A stretch of 12,043 nt of DNA from Leptolinea sp. UBA1437 (GCA_002329625.1 DCTP01000131.1:4142-16184), one strand, 5' to 3'; counted from the stretch's first letter, positions 1-6,591 are shown. The notes: a model not told the origin generated them from the letters alone. Numbers and translations are program-made.

Positions 1-1260
1 CTCTATCCGACTACTATGATGGAGACTGGTTATGACATTCTGTTTTTCTGGGTTGCTCGAATGATCATGAGCGGTCTCTATTTCACTGGAAAAATTCCTT
101 TCAGTCAGGTCTATCTACACGGATTGGTTCGAGATGAACATGGAATGAAAATGAGCAAAACAAAGGGGAACGTCGTTGATCCTTTGACCGTTATGGACCA
201 ATTCGGGACGGATGCGTTACGTTTCACCTTACTGGTGGGATCGACCGCCGGGAATGATACAAACCTGAGCGTCAAGAAGGTGGAAGCGAATCGAAATTTT
301 GCCAACAAGCTCTGGAACGCCGGCAGATTTGTGATCGGAGCGCTCGATAAAGCGCCGAGTCGAGCGGACGACGGCAGCCCGATCCAGCCGACTTTGGCAG
401 ATCGTTGGATTTGGGCGCGTTTACAAAATCTGATTACTGACGTTGAACGCTTGTTTGACAGCCATCAATACGGAGAAGCCGGTCGGCAGATTTATGATTT
501 CTTCTGGAGCGAATATGCGGACTGGTATTTGGAAATTGCCAAAATCCAATTAAGTCGCGGGGGAAATATAGCTTTTAATACCAGCCGTTTACTGGTACGG
601 ATTTTGGATACCTGTCTGAGATTGCTGCAGCCGTTTACGCCGTACGTAACCGAAGCATTATGGGGACATTTGAAAACAGCGGCAATCGATCAATCGGAAG
701 CTTTTGCACCGGCATCCGGCTGGGAGGAAGCGTTGATTATCGCTAAATGGCCTGAAGCCGAATTAACCTCCGACTCAGATCAAGTTGCTGTCAAAGATAT
801 GCTGATGATCCAAGATGTAATACGGGCTGTTCGCAATATCCGTACAGAGAAAAATATAAAGCCGGGAACATTGATTCCGGCAACGATCGTTACGGGTGAA
901 AAGACAGCTGTTTTTGAATCTCAGCGAGATGTGATCGCGACATTAGCACATCTCGATCCCGAAAAGCTGGAAATCCTTCCGCATTTGGATACGCCGCCTG
1001 CGGATCGAATCTCAACTGCAGCTTCCGGTATCGGAATCTTTCTACAAATCGAAGAAGAAATCGATTTGGCTGCCGAACGGGATCGCCTGCAAAAAGAGTT
1101 AACTGAGACCAATGAACAGATCGATCGGCTGGAAAAATTATTAAATTCTGCCTTTTCCGAGAAAGCACCGGCTGCTGTCGTCGAGAAAGAGCGTGAAAAA
1201 CTCGCAAAATATCGGGATACAGCCATAAACCTTAATAAGCAATTGAGCAATTTGCGGTAA
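1..1260 (+). CDS. valS: Valine--tRNA ligase, C-terminal half (5' end outside window)
   Basis: This is the 3' part of a class I aminoacyl-tRNA synthetase that charges tRNA-Val with valine in the cytoplasm. The frame is open from base 1, and 419 residues are visible of a protein usually near 880, so the HIGH motif and editing domain lie upstream of the window. The visible part begins in the catalytic core (GYDILFFWVARM). The KMSKS-type loop follows as KMSKT at nt 148-162, then GNVVDPL. An alpha-helical anticodon-binding domain comes next, and the last 65 or so residues (from about nt 1060) are charged and heptad-like, matching the C-terminal tRNA-binding coiled-coil arm of bacterial ValRS. The coiled coil and GYDILFFWVARM separate it from IleRS and LeuRS. 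The gene ends in TAA and is followed by a strong hairpin terminator shared with the convergent reductase gene. Nothing suggests damage. Confidence 0.96.
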   Translation, partial: LYPTTMMETGYDILFFWVARMIMSGLYFTGKIPFSQVYLHGLVRDEHGMKMSKTKGNVVDPLTVMDQFGTDALRFTLLVGSTAGNDTNLSVKKVEANRNFANKLWNAGRFVIGALDKAPSRADDGSPIQPTLADRWIWARLQNLITDVERLFDSHQYGEAGRQIYDFFWSEYADWYLEIAKIQLSRGGNIAFNTSRLLVRILDTCLRLLQPFTPYVTEALWGHLKTAAIDQSEAFAPASGWEEALIIAKWPEAELTSDSDQVAVKDMLMIQDVIRAVRNIRTEKNIKPGTLIPATIVTGEKTAVFESQRDVIATLAHLDPEKLEILPHLDTPPADRISTAASGIGIFLQIEEEIDLAAERDRLQKELTETNEQIDRLEKLLNSAFSEKAPAAVVEKEREKLAKYRDTAINLNKQLSNLR

Positions 1261-1287
1261 ATTATTTTTCCTTTCGGAAATAAAAAC

Positions 1288-1321
1288 GTCCCTTCTAAAT
1301 CATGAGAAGGGACATTTTTTT
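1288..1321. terminator. Bidirectional rho-independent terminator (valS / reductase)
   Basis: A perfect 9-bp stem, GTCCCTTCT (1288-1296) with AGAAGGGAC (1305-1313), encloses an 8-nt loop. A T-run at 1315-1321 serves the + strand and an A-run before the stem (1282-1286) gives a T-tail on the minus strand. It sits between two convergent genes and so can stop both transcripts. Confidence 0.88.
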
Positions 1322-1328
1322 ATTAATT

Positions 1329-2486
1329 TCAAGCCATGCGATTCGTCAATTCGCTCATATGATCCGGAATTTGAATTTTTTGAGGACACTTTGGCAGGCA
1401 TGTTCCGCAATTAATGCACTGTTCAGCTCGGGATTCCTTCGGTAAAAATTCATAAGCACGCTTGCTTTCCGCAAAGTTATCAAACATGTAAAGTTCATTA
1501 AGAACATTGAGATTTTCCGGAATGTTGACTCCCTGAGGGCAGGGCATACAATATTCACAACCTGTACAAGGTGCGATAATCCGTTTCCAATACATGTCCC
1601 GAACCCGAGAATAAAGAGCCAGCTCTTTTTCGGACAAAATACCCGGAGCGGCGTTTTCCGCGGCGGCGATGTTTTCTTTAACCTGCTCCAACGCTCCCAT
1701 TCCGCTCAAAACCACCGAGACTGCCGGATCATTCCATACAAAATACAAACCTCGCTGTGCCGGCGTCCAATCCGGATGCTCGGATTCCTTCCAAAGGTCA
1801 TTGATTTCTTTCGAAGGAATGTTTATCAACTTTCCACCCCGTAAAGGTTCCATAATCGTCATACCCAACCCCTTGGAGGATGCATAATGTAACCCTTCGG
1901 TCCCGGCTTGTCTTTCAACGTCTAAATAATTATATTGAATTTGAGCAAATTCCCAATTAAAAGCATTGATAATTTCTTTAAATACAGATAAATCATCATG
2001 GAACGAGAAACCGAGATGGCGGACTTTTCCGGATTCCTTCGCTTTTTGTAAAAATTCCAACATTCCCAGCTTAACCATGCGATCCCACGTCGGTTTCGTC
2101 AAACTATGAGCCAGGTAAAAATCGATTCGATCTGTTTTCAAGGAACGCAAAGAGCCATTCAGCGTTTCTTCAAATTCTTCTTTTTTATAAATATTAAAGG
2201 TCGGTAATTTGGTGGCAAAGAATATTTTTTCACGCTTTGATCCTCGGAAACAATCACCAAGCACATCTTCGCTAAAACCCTTTTTAACTGCTGGATCCAT
2301 CGGACGATGATAGGTATAGGCAGTATCAAAATAATTTACGCCATGATCGTAAGCATAATTCAACATCTCATCGGTTTTGGTACTATCAATCTTTTCGGGC
2401 TTTCCATCCATTACAGGCAAGCGCATACAACCAAACCCCAGTATCGAAACGGTTTCACCTGTTTTGCCAAATTTTCTATATTGCAT
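1329..2486 (-). CDS. Aldo/keto reductase with C-terminal double [4Fe-4S] ferredoxin-like domain
   Basis: A predicted cytoplasmic oxidoreductase of 385 aa. Residues 1-300 form the aldo/keto reductase TIM barrel. The usual catalytic tetrad can be placed as D54, Y59, K93 and H127 (contexts FDTAYTY, ATKLP, YLAHS). The C-terminal 85 residues carry two cysteine clusters: C307-x2-C310-x2-C313-x2-C316-P, and C357-x2-C360-x2-C363-x3-C367-P. The second is a canonical [4Fe-4S] motif; the first has one residue fewer before the last Cys, a spacing I believe is normal for this AKR subfamily. The iron-sulfur part suggests electron transfer to or from ferredoxin-type partners, fitting an anaerobe, but the substrate cannot be read from the sequence. 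The start is supported by a strong Shine-Dalgarno, AAGGAGG, at 2494-2500 (minus strand). It appears monocistronic, with its terminator at 1288-1321. Confidence 0.9.
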   Translation of the reverse strand: MQYRKFGKTGETVSILGFGCMRLPVMDGKPEKIDSTKTDEMLNYAYDHGVNYFDTAYTYHRPMDPAVKKGFSEDVLGDCFRGSKREKIFFATKLPTFNIYKKEEFEETLNGSLRSLKTDRIDFYLAHSLTKPTWDRMVKLGMLEFLQKAKESGKVRHLGFSFHDDLSVFKEIINAFNWEFAQIQYNYLDVERQAGTEGLHYASSKGLGMTIMEPLRGGKLINIPSKEINDLWKESEHPDWTPAQRGLYFVWNDPAVSVVLSGMGALEQVKENIAAAENAAPGILSEKELALYSRVRDMYWKRIIAPCTGCEYCMPCPQGVNIPENLNVLNELYMFDNFAESKRAYEFLPKESRAEQCINCGTCLPKCPQKIQIPDHMSELTNRMA

Positions 2487-2522
2487 TTTTCAACCTCCTT
2501 CGGGATTAAACGCTTTATCCAA

Positions 2523-2551
2523 CGTTATCAATAACGATTAATAATATTGTA
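2523..2551 (-). promoter_or_regulatory. Possible promoter and operator-like palindrome of the reductase gene
   Basis: On the minus strand a -10-like TACAAT lies at 2551-2546 with only a weak -35 (TTCCAG about 17 nt upstream). Just downstream, where transcription would begin, is a 14-bp palindrome CGTTAT-CA-ATAACG (2523-2536). Its position between -10 and ribosome binding site would suit a repressor operator. This is an inference from spacing and symmetry only. Confidence 0.3.
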
Positions 2552-2633
2552 TTTCAATCTTCCGACTTCTGGAAAAATACATCGAATCAATCCGGATTAT
2601 TTTCTTTTTATCCTCCATATTTCAAACACTTAG

Positions 2634-2639
2634 TATAAT
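2634..2639 (+). promoter_or_regulatory. Consensus -10 box immediately before the foldase lipoprotein gene
   Basis: A perfect TATAAT lies 9 nt before the ATG at 2649, so the transcript would start around 2645-2647, almost at the start codon. No good -35 is visible 16-18 nt upstream, and no Shine-Dalgarno precedes the ATG. If used, this promoter would give a leaderless or near-leaderless mRNA. Confidence 0.4.
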
Positions 2640-2648
2640 CATTTCCTG

Positions 2649-3566
2649 ATGAAGACCATATTTCGAATTTTATTTATTTTTGCCCTGCTGGTCTCGATCG
2701 GTTCGTGCGGCACAATCAACTCAATAATCCATCCGCCTACAGCCACGCCGACAGCGACATTGACCGCCACGATTACTCCGACCCCATTACCGACCCTCAC
2801 ACCAACACCGCCGCCGGCAGTGGCAATCGTGAACGGTATTTACATTTGGCAGGAAGATTTTGATATGACCGTTGCCAACCTTCGCCAGGCATATTCAGAT
2901 ACACAATCGGCGCAACCTTCCGAAGAAACTTTGGAACAAGAAGCGTTGGACACCTTAATCGATGAAACGTTATTCCAGGCTGCCGCGGTAAAAGAGGGAA
3001 TCATCATTTCGGATCAAGAATTGGATACCCGAATTCAATCTCTCATTGAAAAGACGGGAGGATCGGATGCTTTTCGACAATGGTTATCCGAAAACCATTA
3101 TAGCGAAAGCGGCTTTCGGCGGGCATTAACCCGTGAAATTTCTGCCGCCAAAATTCGAGAAAAACTCTTTTCGGAAAAATTAATGGGAATCGAACAAATT
3201 CATGCCTATCAGATCTTTACCGCTACCCATGCCGAAGCCAACACCATCAAAACAAAACTGGATTTGGGGCTGAATTTTATCGATCTTGCCAAAACCAACG
3301 ATCCCATTACTGGTGGGGATTTGGATTGGGTTGCGCGAGGCATTTTGGTTTATCCGCAGTTGGAAGAGGCGCTTTTTGCCCTGCAACCAGGGAGCTACAG
3401 CGATATCATCGAGACGGATATTGGATTTCACATTTTGTATGCCGCGGAAAGATCAACCGATCATGCACTGACACCTCAGTCCCGCCAAATTCTCGAACAC
3501 AAGATCCTATCGGATTGGGTCAAGGAACAAAAATCTTCCGCGGAAATCATCATGCTGAATAAATAA
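2649..3566 (+). CDS. Parvulin-type peptidyl-prolyl isomerase lipoprotein (PrsA/SurA-like foldase)
   Basis: A 305-aa exported protein predicted to assist folding of secreted proteins outside the membrane. Residues 1-19 are a lipoprotein signal peptide with lipobox IGSC; C20 would be lipidated. Residues 29-57 form a Thr/Pro-rich flexible linker. Residues 60-175 are helical and resemble the SurA/PrsA N-terminal chaperone region (AIVNGIYIWQEDF, then DETLFQAAAVKEGI). Residues about 181-268 are a parvulin (PPIC) domain with IHAYQIF (H185), GGDLDWVARG, and GFHIL (H261). The loop between the first helix and GGDLDW is shorter than in typical parvulins, so isomerase activity is probable but not certain. 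The start is fixed by the signal peptide; there is no Shine-Dalgarno. The next gene starts 11 bases after its stop, so the two are probably co-transcribed. Confidence 0.85.
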   Translation: MKTIFRILFIFALLVSIGSCGTINSIIHPPTATPTATLTATITPTPLPTLTPTPPPAVAIVNGIYIWQEDFDMTVANLRQAYSDTQSAQPSEETLEQEALDTLIDETLFQAAAVKEGIIISDQELDTRIQSLIEKTGGSDAFRQWLSENHYSESGFRRALTREISAAKIREKLFSEKLMGIEQIHAYQIFTATHAEANTIKTKLDLGLNFIDLAKTNDPITGGDLDWVARGILVYPQLEEALFALQPGSYSDIIETDIGFHILYAAERSTDHALTPQSRQILEHKILSDWVKEQKSSAEIIMLNK

Positions 3567-3577
3567 AGATTCTTAAA

Positions 3578-4447
3578 ATGCCGACAACACGATACGATCC
3601 GGATCTCCTTGACCGGATAGACAGAAAAAGGAAGAAAAAACGGAGAGAATCTTGTCTGTCTCGCCTGCTTCTGATGATATTTATCCTTTCGATCATTACC
3701 GCCGTTTTCTTTGTTTGGGTTCTCACACAAAAAAATAAAAAAAAGCCCATCGCAACACCGAGCATTGAAACCAGTTGGTATGAACAGACTTTTGATGTTC
3801 TTTTTTCTTCGATTACACCGACTCAAACCGACACGTTTACTCCGACCCTTCCGACTCCGACCATCACACAGACAAACACGATGACTCCGACCGTTTCTCT
3901 TACTCCGACTCAAACTCCGACGCCGAGATTAAGAACTCGAACGCCATCCGGCGGAAATCAGCTCCCTACCAGCACGCCTCTTCTGCTATTAAATGCCGCG
4001 GAAACGGAAATTGCCAATCTAAAAATCGCCGAGACTTCGATCAGCGCTTCGTCTACACCCGCTGCGACCCCTGATATGTGGTTTGAAATTCAAGGTCAAC
4101 CCGGTGCGACGAACGCGGAAATCATCTATCCCAATGCCGAATGCTCTTGGATGGGGGTTGCTGGATTGGTGAATGATGCCAGAGGGGACCCCATCATCGG
4201 ATTATATGTCCAAGTCGGGAACTTCCCGGACGGCGAAATCCGAGAAACTCTAACCGGTCTTTTCCCTATCTATGGGGAATCCGGTTATGAAATTACCATA
4301 GCCCGACCGGTTATAGAAATTCCGCAGCCTCTTTGGATTCAATTATTGAATGAATCCCATGTGCCGGTTTCGGAAAAAGTTTATTTTAAACCGAGCAACA
4401 GTTGCGAGCGCAGTTTGATACTGATCAACTTCAAACGGGTACGTTAG
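3578..4447 (+). CDS. Membrane-anchored surface protein with Thr/Pro stalk and unidentified C-terminal domain
   Basis: A 289-aa protein with no assignable enzymatic function. Residues 1-27 are highly basic (DRKRKKKRRES) and precede one hydrophobic segment at about 29-49, giving an N-in signal-anchor topology with the rest outside the cell. Residues 59-165 are low-complexity, rich in Thr, Pro and Ser (TPT repeats), acting as a stalk. Residues about 166-289 look like a compact, beta-rich domain (CSWMGVAGLVNDARGDPIIG, GYEITIARP, PLWIQLLNES, KVYFKPSNSC, LILINF). It has just two cysteines, C189 and C276, near its edges, which could form a disulfide. The GVAGxVxDxxGxPIxG pattern resembles carboxypeptidase-regulatory or Ig-like folds, and I believe similar C-terminal domains recur in Anaerolineae, but I cannot name the family. 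No Shine-Dalgarno is evident; the gene follows the foldase gene by 11 bases, so translation may be coupled. Confidence 0.72.
   Translation: MPTTRYDPDLLDRIDRKRKKKRRESCLSRLLLMIFILSIITAVFFVWVLTQKNKKKPIATPSIETSWYEQTFDVLFSSITPTQTDTFTPTLPTPTITQTNTMTPTVSLTPTQTPTPRLRTRTPSGGNQLPTSTPLLLLNAAETEIANLKIAETSISASSTPAATPDMWFEIQGQPGATNAEIIYPNAECSWMGVAGLVNDARGDPIIGLYVQVGNFPDGEIRETLTGLFPIYGESGYEITIARPVIEIPQPLWIQLLNESHVPVSEKVYFKPSNSCERSLILINFKRVR
3817..3938 (+). repeat. Low-complexity Thr/Pro-coding repeat tract
   Basis: Irregular repeats of ACTCCGACC-like units encode the TPT stalk of the membrane-anchored protein. Similar tracts occur in the two neighbouring exported-protein genes (about 2738-2815 and 4800-4900). 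They are coding repeats, not mobile DNA, but could vary in length between strains. Confidence 0.6.
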
Positions 4448-4605
4448 ACCGAAGAAAAGCGAAAAATCACATTGGATCATCTATCTTCTCTTTAACAAGT
4501 CGGAATCGATGATCAACCTTACTTAAGAGATTCTTTATTAAGATTTATTCACAATCTGTCGCAGAAGCATCAACCGCCTTTTCTTTGTTTTTTTAATTTT
4601 CATTG

Positions 4606-4611
4606 TAAAAT
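4606..4611 (+). promoter_or_regulatory. -10-like box next to the start of the SGNH-like lipoprotein gene
   Basis: TAAAAT at 4606-4611 lies 9 nt before the ATG at 4621, the same geometry as at the foldase gene. The 173-base gap upstream (4448-4620) has no terminator that I can see, only an inverted repeat, GATCATC with GATGATC, around 4474-4516. An AAGG at 4616-4619 is too close to the ATG to be a normal Shine-Dalgarno. Confidence 0.35.
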
Positions 4612-4620
4612 ACTTAAGGT

Positions 4621-5634
4621 ATGAAAAATAAAGCAAAATATTTGTTTCAATCGTCTTTTCTTTTTTTCTGCCTTATTTTATTGATTTCCGGCTGCAATCT
4701 GAAAGAAAAACGAGATCAAAAGTTGGCAACCGAAATCGCTGTTATTTCCACCGAAATTCAGAGCACAATGCAAGCAGCGCAGACCCAAACCATCGCAAGT
4801 ATTCCGACTGATACTCCGCTTCCGACCTTCACCCCGACCCCGCCTGATACGGAGACACCGACCCCGACCGTCGAGATTTTGCCAACCGCAACGGCAACAC
4901 CGGACGTGCGACCTTCCGCGGATGAATGGGCAAATTGGCCAATACTTCCGACATTATCCGAAAATGCGAAAAAGATTTTTTGGCATGGCGTGAATGATCT
5001 GAAGACCAATCCCAAAGTATTTTCGAAAATCGGAGATTGCCAGTCGCGTCCAAACGTTTTTCTGGGAATATATGATATGGGATATGAAGGGATTTTAGCG
5101 GAAGAAGATCTTTATCTTCAAGCAGCTATCGATTATTATAAGGGATCTTTCCTAATGGAAAGCTATGCTGTCCATGATGGGATGAATGTCGGATCGGTTT
5201 TAACCACCACCTGGGCTGACCCCAAAGCTTGTCATAAAGATGAAAATGCACTGGAATGCGAAATTCGAATCCATAATCCTTCGATGATGTTTGTTAATCT
5301 CGGCACGAATTGGGTTAGCGGAGTCAGCACGGATGCTTACTATGATTATCTGGCTGAAATCGTACAGGTGTTGATCGACCATGGAATTCTGCCCATTTTA
5401 TCTAGCAAGGCGGATAACGTGGAAGGAGACAACAGTATCAACCGGATTACCGCTCAAGTGGCTAGAGATTTTGATGTGCCTTTTTTCAACTTCTGGCTTG
5501 CGGCGCAAAGCTTGGAAAACCATGGGCTTTCCAAAGAGAAACCCATTTATTTATCTGTCAGCGCCTGGGACTATCGGAATTACTACGCATTGAAATTACT
5601 TTATAACTTCGGAAATGAATTGGGACTCTTTTAA
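4621..5634 (+). CDS. SGNH/GDSL-hydrolase-like lipoprotein with altered catalytic positions
   Basis: A 337-aa predicted lipoprotein. Residues 1-24 are a signal peptide with lipobox ISGC (C25 lipidated). Residues 27-58 are polar and probably helical. Residues 61-97 are a Thr/Pro linker. From about residue 100 the sequence resembles an SGNH hydrolase: block I appears as KIGDC at 136-140, block III as NLGTN at 227-230, followed by GILPILSSKADN (255-266) and DVPFFNFW (285-292), a pattern typical of the fold. Compared with canonical SGNH enzymes, the block I serine position is Cys140, GxND reads GTNW, and the block V His region reads IYLS (Y310) where IHLS would be expected. It may therefore be non-catalytic, carbohydrate-binding, or a cysteine-based variant. 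I believe related lipoproteins are common in Anaerolineae. The strong hairpin after its stop ends the transcript. Confidence 0.72.
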   Translation: MKNKAKYLFQSSFLFFCLILLISGCNLKEKRDQKLATEIAVISTEIQSTMQAAQTQTIASIPTDTPLPTFTPTPPDTETPTPTVEILPTATATPDVRPSADEWANWPILPTLSENAKKIFWHGVNDLKTNPKVFSKIGDCQSRPNVFLGIYDMGYEGILAEEDLYLQAAIDYYKGSFLMESYAVHDGMNVGSVLTTTWADPKACHKDENALECEIRIHNPSMMFVNLGTNWVSGVSTDAYYDYLAEIVQVLIDHGILPILSSKADNVEGDNSINRITAQVARDFDVPFFNFWLAAQSLENHGLSKEKPIYLSVSAWDYRNYYALKLLYNFGNELGLF

Positions 5635-5657
5635 TTCATCGGGTCAATTTATTAAGT

Positions 5658-5689
5658 AAAAAACCTCTGAAAGATCAGAGGTTTTATTA
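5658..5689. terminator. Bidirectional terminator after the SGNH-like gene
   Basis: AAAACCTCTGA (5660-5670), loop AAGA, TCAGAGGTTTT (5675-5685) form a perfect 11-bp stem. On + it is followed by TTTTATTAT. On the minus strand the stem ends in a run of six Ts (5663-5658), so it works at least as well for a leftward transcript. Confidence 0.85.
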
Positions 5690-5786
5690 TGAAAATTTTT
5701 GCCTTCTTTTCTTTTTCCAGAAGGCAGGAATGACTTGAGCTTTTTTCCCCCTACTAGCTACAAAGTGCTGTTTTCCAATAATTCAC
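5658..5786 (-). ncRNA. Candidate small RNA between the SGNH-like gene and tRNA-Lys
   Basis: A leftward transcript is predicted from a fully consensus promoter (TTGACA at 5821-5816, 16-nt spacer, TATAAT at 5799-5794) to the hairpin with a T6 tail at 5685-5658, about 130 nt in all. It would contain an internal 8-bp hairpin (TGCCTTCT with AGAAGGCA, + positions 5726-5700) and a purine-rich stretch near 5740-5755. No convincing coding frame with a ribosome binding site lies in it. It does not resemble SRP RNA, tmRNA, RNase P RNA or a clear 6S RNA as far as I can judge. Support is purely from signals; expression is not shown. Confidence 0.4.
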
Positions 5787-5793
5787 AGCCTTT

Positions 5794-5821
5794 ATTATAG
5801 TTTTTTGAACAGGCTTGTCAA
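5794..5821 (-). promoter_or_regulatory. Consensus leftward promoter of the candidate small RNA
   Basis: Read on the minus strand: TTGACA (5821-5816), 16 nt, TATAAT (5799-5794). Both hexamers are perfect matches to the sigma-70 type consensus. There is no gene on the minus strand downstream before the terminator at 5658. Confidence 0.55.
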
Positions 5822-5832
5822 GAGGTTATAAT
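5805..5832 (+). promoter_or_regulatory. Rightward promoter overlapping the leftward one
   Basis: TTGAAC (5805-5810), 16 nt, TATAAT (5827-5832). It points toward tRNA-Lys, 133 bases downstream, and may be a second promoter for the tRNA-greA-lysS cluster. Its -35 region is interleaved with that of the leftward promoter, so the two probably compete for polymerase. Confidence 0.5.
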
Positions 5833-5918
5833 ATTAAAGTTATATTAATCTTTTGAATATAGAAGGATGCATTTTAAACAAATCGTTATTCGAAATGATA
5901 CTTATTTTCACCGGCTTA

Positions 5919-5947
5919 TTGACACAAGATAATCGGCATGATAAAAT
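5919..5947 (+). promoter_or_regulatory. Promoter of tRNA-Lys
   Basis: TTGACA (5919-5924), exactly 17 nt, TAAAAT (5942-5947). Transcription would begin near 5954, about 11 bases before the mature tRNA 5' end, as expected for a strong stable-RNA promoter. Confidence 0.75.
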
Positions 5948-5964
5948 GTACGAGTTACAGTCAA

Positions 5965-6036
5965 GGGCGTATAGCTCAATGGTAGAGCAGTGGCCTTTTA
6001 AGCCATTTGTTCTGGGTTCGAGCCCCAGTACGCTCA
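5965..6036 (+). tRNA. tRNA-Lys (anticodon TTT)
   Basis: All 72 bases fold into a standard cloverleaf. The acceptor stem pairs GGGCGTA with TACGCTC (one G-U pair). The D arm is GCTC-AATGGTA-GAGC. The anticodon stem is GTGGC/GCCAT with loop CTTTTAA, so the anticodon is TTT at 5997-5999. The variable loop is TTGTT, the T arm is CTGGG-TTCGAGC-CCCAG, and the discriminator is A. CCA is not encoded. The tRNA reads AAA and AAG. Its cognate synthetase gene lysS lies 590 bases downstream, with greA between. Confidence 0.96.
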
Positions 6037-6051
6037 CTCGGCCGGAAATTG

Positions 6052-6080
6052 CTCTCCTCACTCGAGGAGGGTATTTTTGT
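6052..6080 (+). terminator. Terminator or attenuator between tRNA-Lys and greA
   Basis: CTCTCCTC (6052-6059), loop ACTC, GAGGAGGG (6064-6071) form an 8-bp stem with one T-G pair, followed by TATTTTTGTT. It lies 16 bases after the tRNA and 41 before greA. I found no convincing separate promoter for greA after it, so partial read-through may feed greA-lysS. Confidence 0.6.
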
Positions 6081-6120
6081 TAAATTTTAAATTTTTATAT
6101 TCTTTTAGATCGAGGTCATT

Positions 6121-6591
6121 ATGACAAACACAATGCTAACTCGCGAAGGCTATGATAAACTGGTCGCGGAATTGAATTATCTGCGAAACGTAAAAAGAGC
6201 TGAAGTCTCAGAAAGACTTCGTAACGCTATCGATGGTGGCGGAGATGATCTTTTGGAAAATGCAGAGTACGAAGCCGCAAAGAATGAACAATCATTCATA
6301 GAGGGCAGAATCAGTGATTTGGAATATTTGATCGCGGTGGCCAAGATAGTCGACAGCCCGGAAAAAATCGGCATCGCAGATATCGGTTCGAAGATCAAAA
6401 TTCAAGAAGAGGGTAGCGACGAAATCGAAACTTATACGATTGTCGGAGCACCGGAAGCGGACCCCAAAGAAAATAAAATCTCAAACGAATCCCCGATCGG
6501 GAAAGCGGTGTTGGGACACCATAAAGGGGATATCGTCCAGGTCTCCGCTCCCGTCGGTTCTTATAATGTAAAGATTATCGATATCGAATAA
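6121..6591 (+). CDS. greA: Transcription elongation factor GreA
   Basis: A 156-aa protein, the usual GreA length. It binds RNA polymerase through the secondary channel and stimulates cleavage of backtracked transcripts. Residues 1-77 are the N-terminal antiparallel coiled coil; its acidic tip reads GGGDDLLENAEYEAAKNEQ and keeps the Asp and Glu equivalent to D41 and E44 of the E. coli protein that coordinate the catalytic Mg. Residues 82-156 are the FKBP-like C-terminal domain (IGSKIKIQEEGS, then ESPIGKAVLGHHKGDIVQV, the family's signature ending). A Shine-Dalgarno GAGGT at 6112-6116 supports this ATG. An in-frame ATG four codons later (MLTREGY) is possible but has no better ribosome site. lysS follows 35 bases after the stop; greA-lysS pairing is common in bacteria and suggests one operon. 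Confidence 0.96.
   Translation: MTNTMLTREGYDKLVAELNYLRNVKRAEVSERLRNAIDGGGDDLLENAEYEAAKNEQSFIEGRISDLEYLIAVAKIVDSPEKIGIADIGSKIKIQEEGSDEIETYTIVGAPEADPKENKISNESPIGKAVLGHHKGDIVQVSAPVGSYNVKIIDIE

Larger units (their letters stand above)
5635..5964. other. Intergenic region before tRNA-Lys
   Basis: A 330-base non-coding stretch. In order it holds the bidirectional terminator (5658-5689), an 8-bp hairpin (5700-5707 with 5719-5726, 11-nt loop), two overlapping divergent promoters centred on 5813, and the consensus promoter of the tRNA (5919-5947). A TTG-initiated frame running from 5853 across the tRNA is not credible as a gene. Confidence 0.7.

Noticed and set aside
111..308. Open frames antisense to valS (also 890-1207 and 921-1250)
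   Set aside because: They overlap clear ValRS coding sequence, have no ribosome site, and their translations look like nothing recognisable.
3817..3938. Repeats resembling a CRISPR or minisatellite
   Set aside because: The repeats are in frame, irregular, and encode the Thr/Pro stalk; there are no regular spacers.
5700..5726. 8-bp hairpin as a second terminator of the SGNH-like gene
   Set aside because: It has no T-run directly after it on either strand; it is better seen as an internal structure of the candidate small RNA.
5853..6083. 76-residue frame crossing the tRNA-Lys gene
   Set aside because: It needs a TTG start, runs through an intact tRNA and its terminator hairpin, and is a chance open frame.
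5965..6120. tRNA-Lys as an integration site
   Set aside because: No duplicated tRNA 3' end or integrase gene is seen in the window; the flanks are a terminator and greA.
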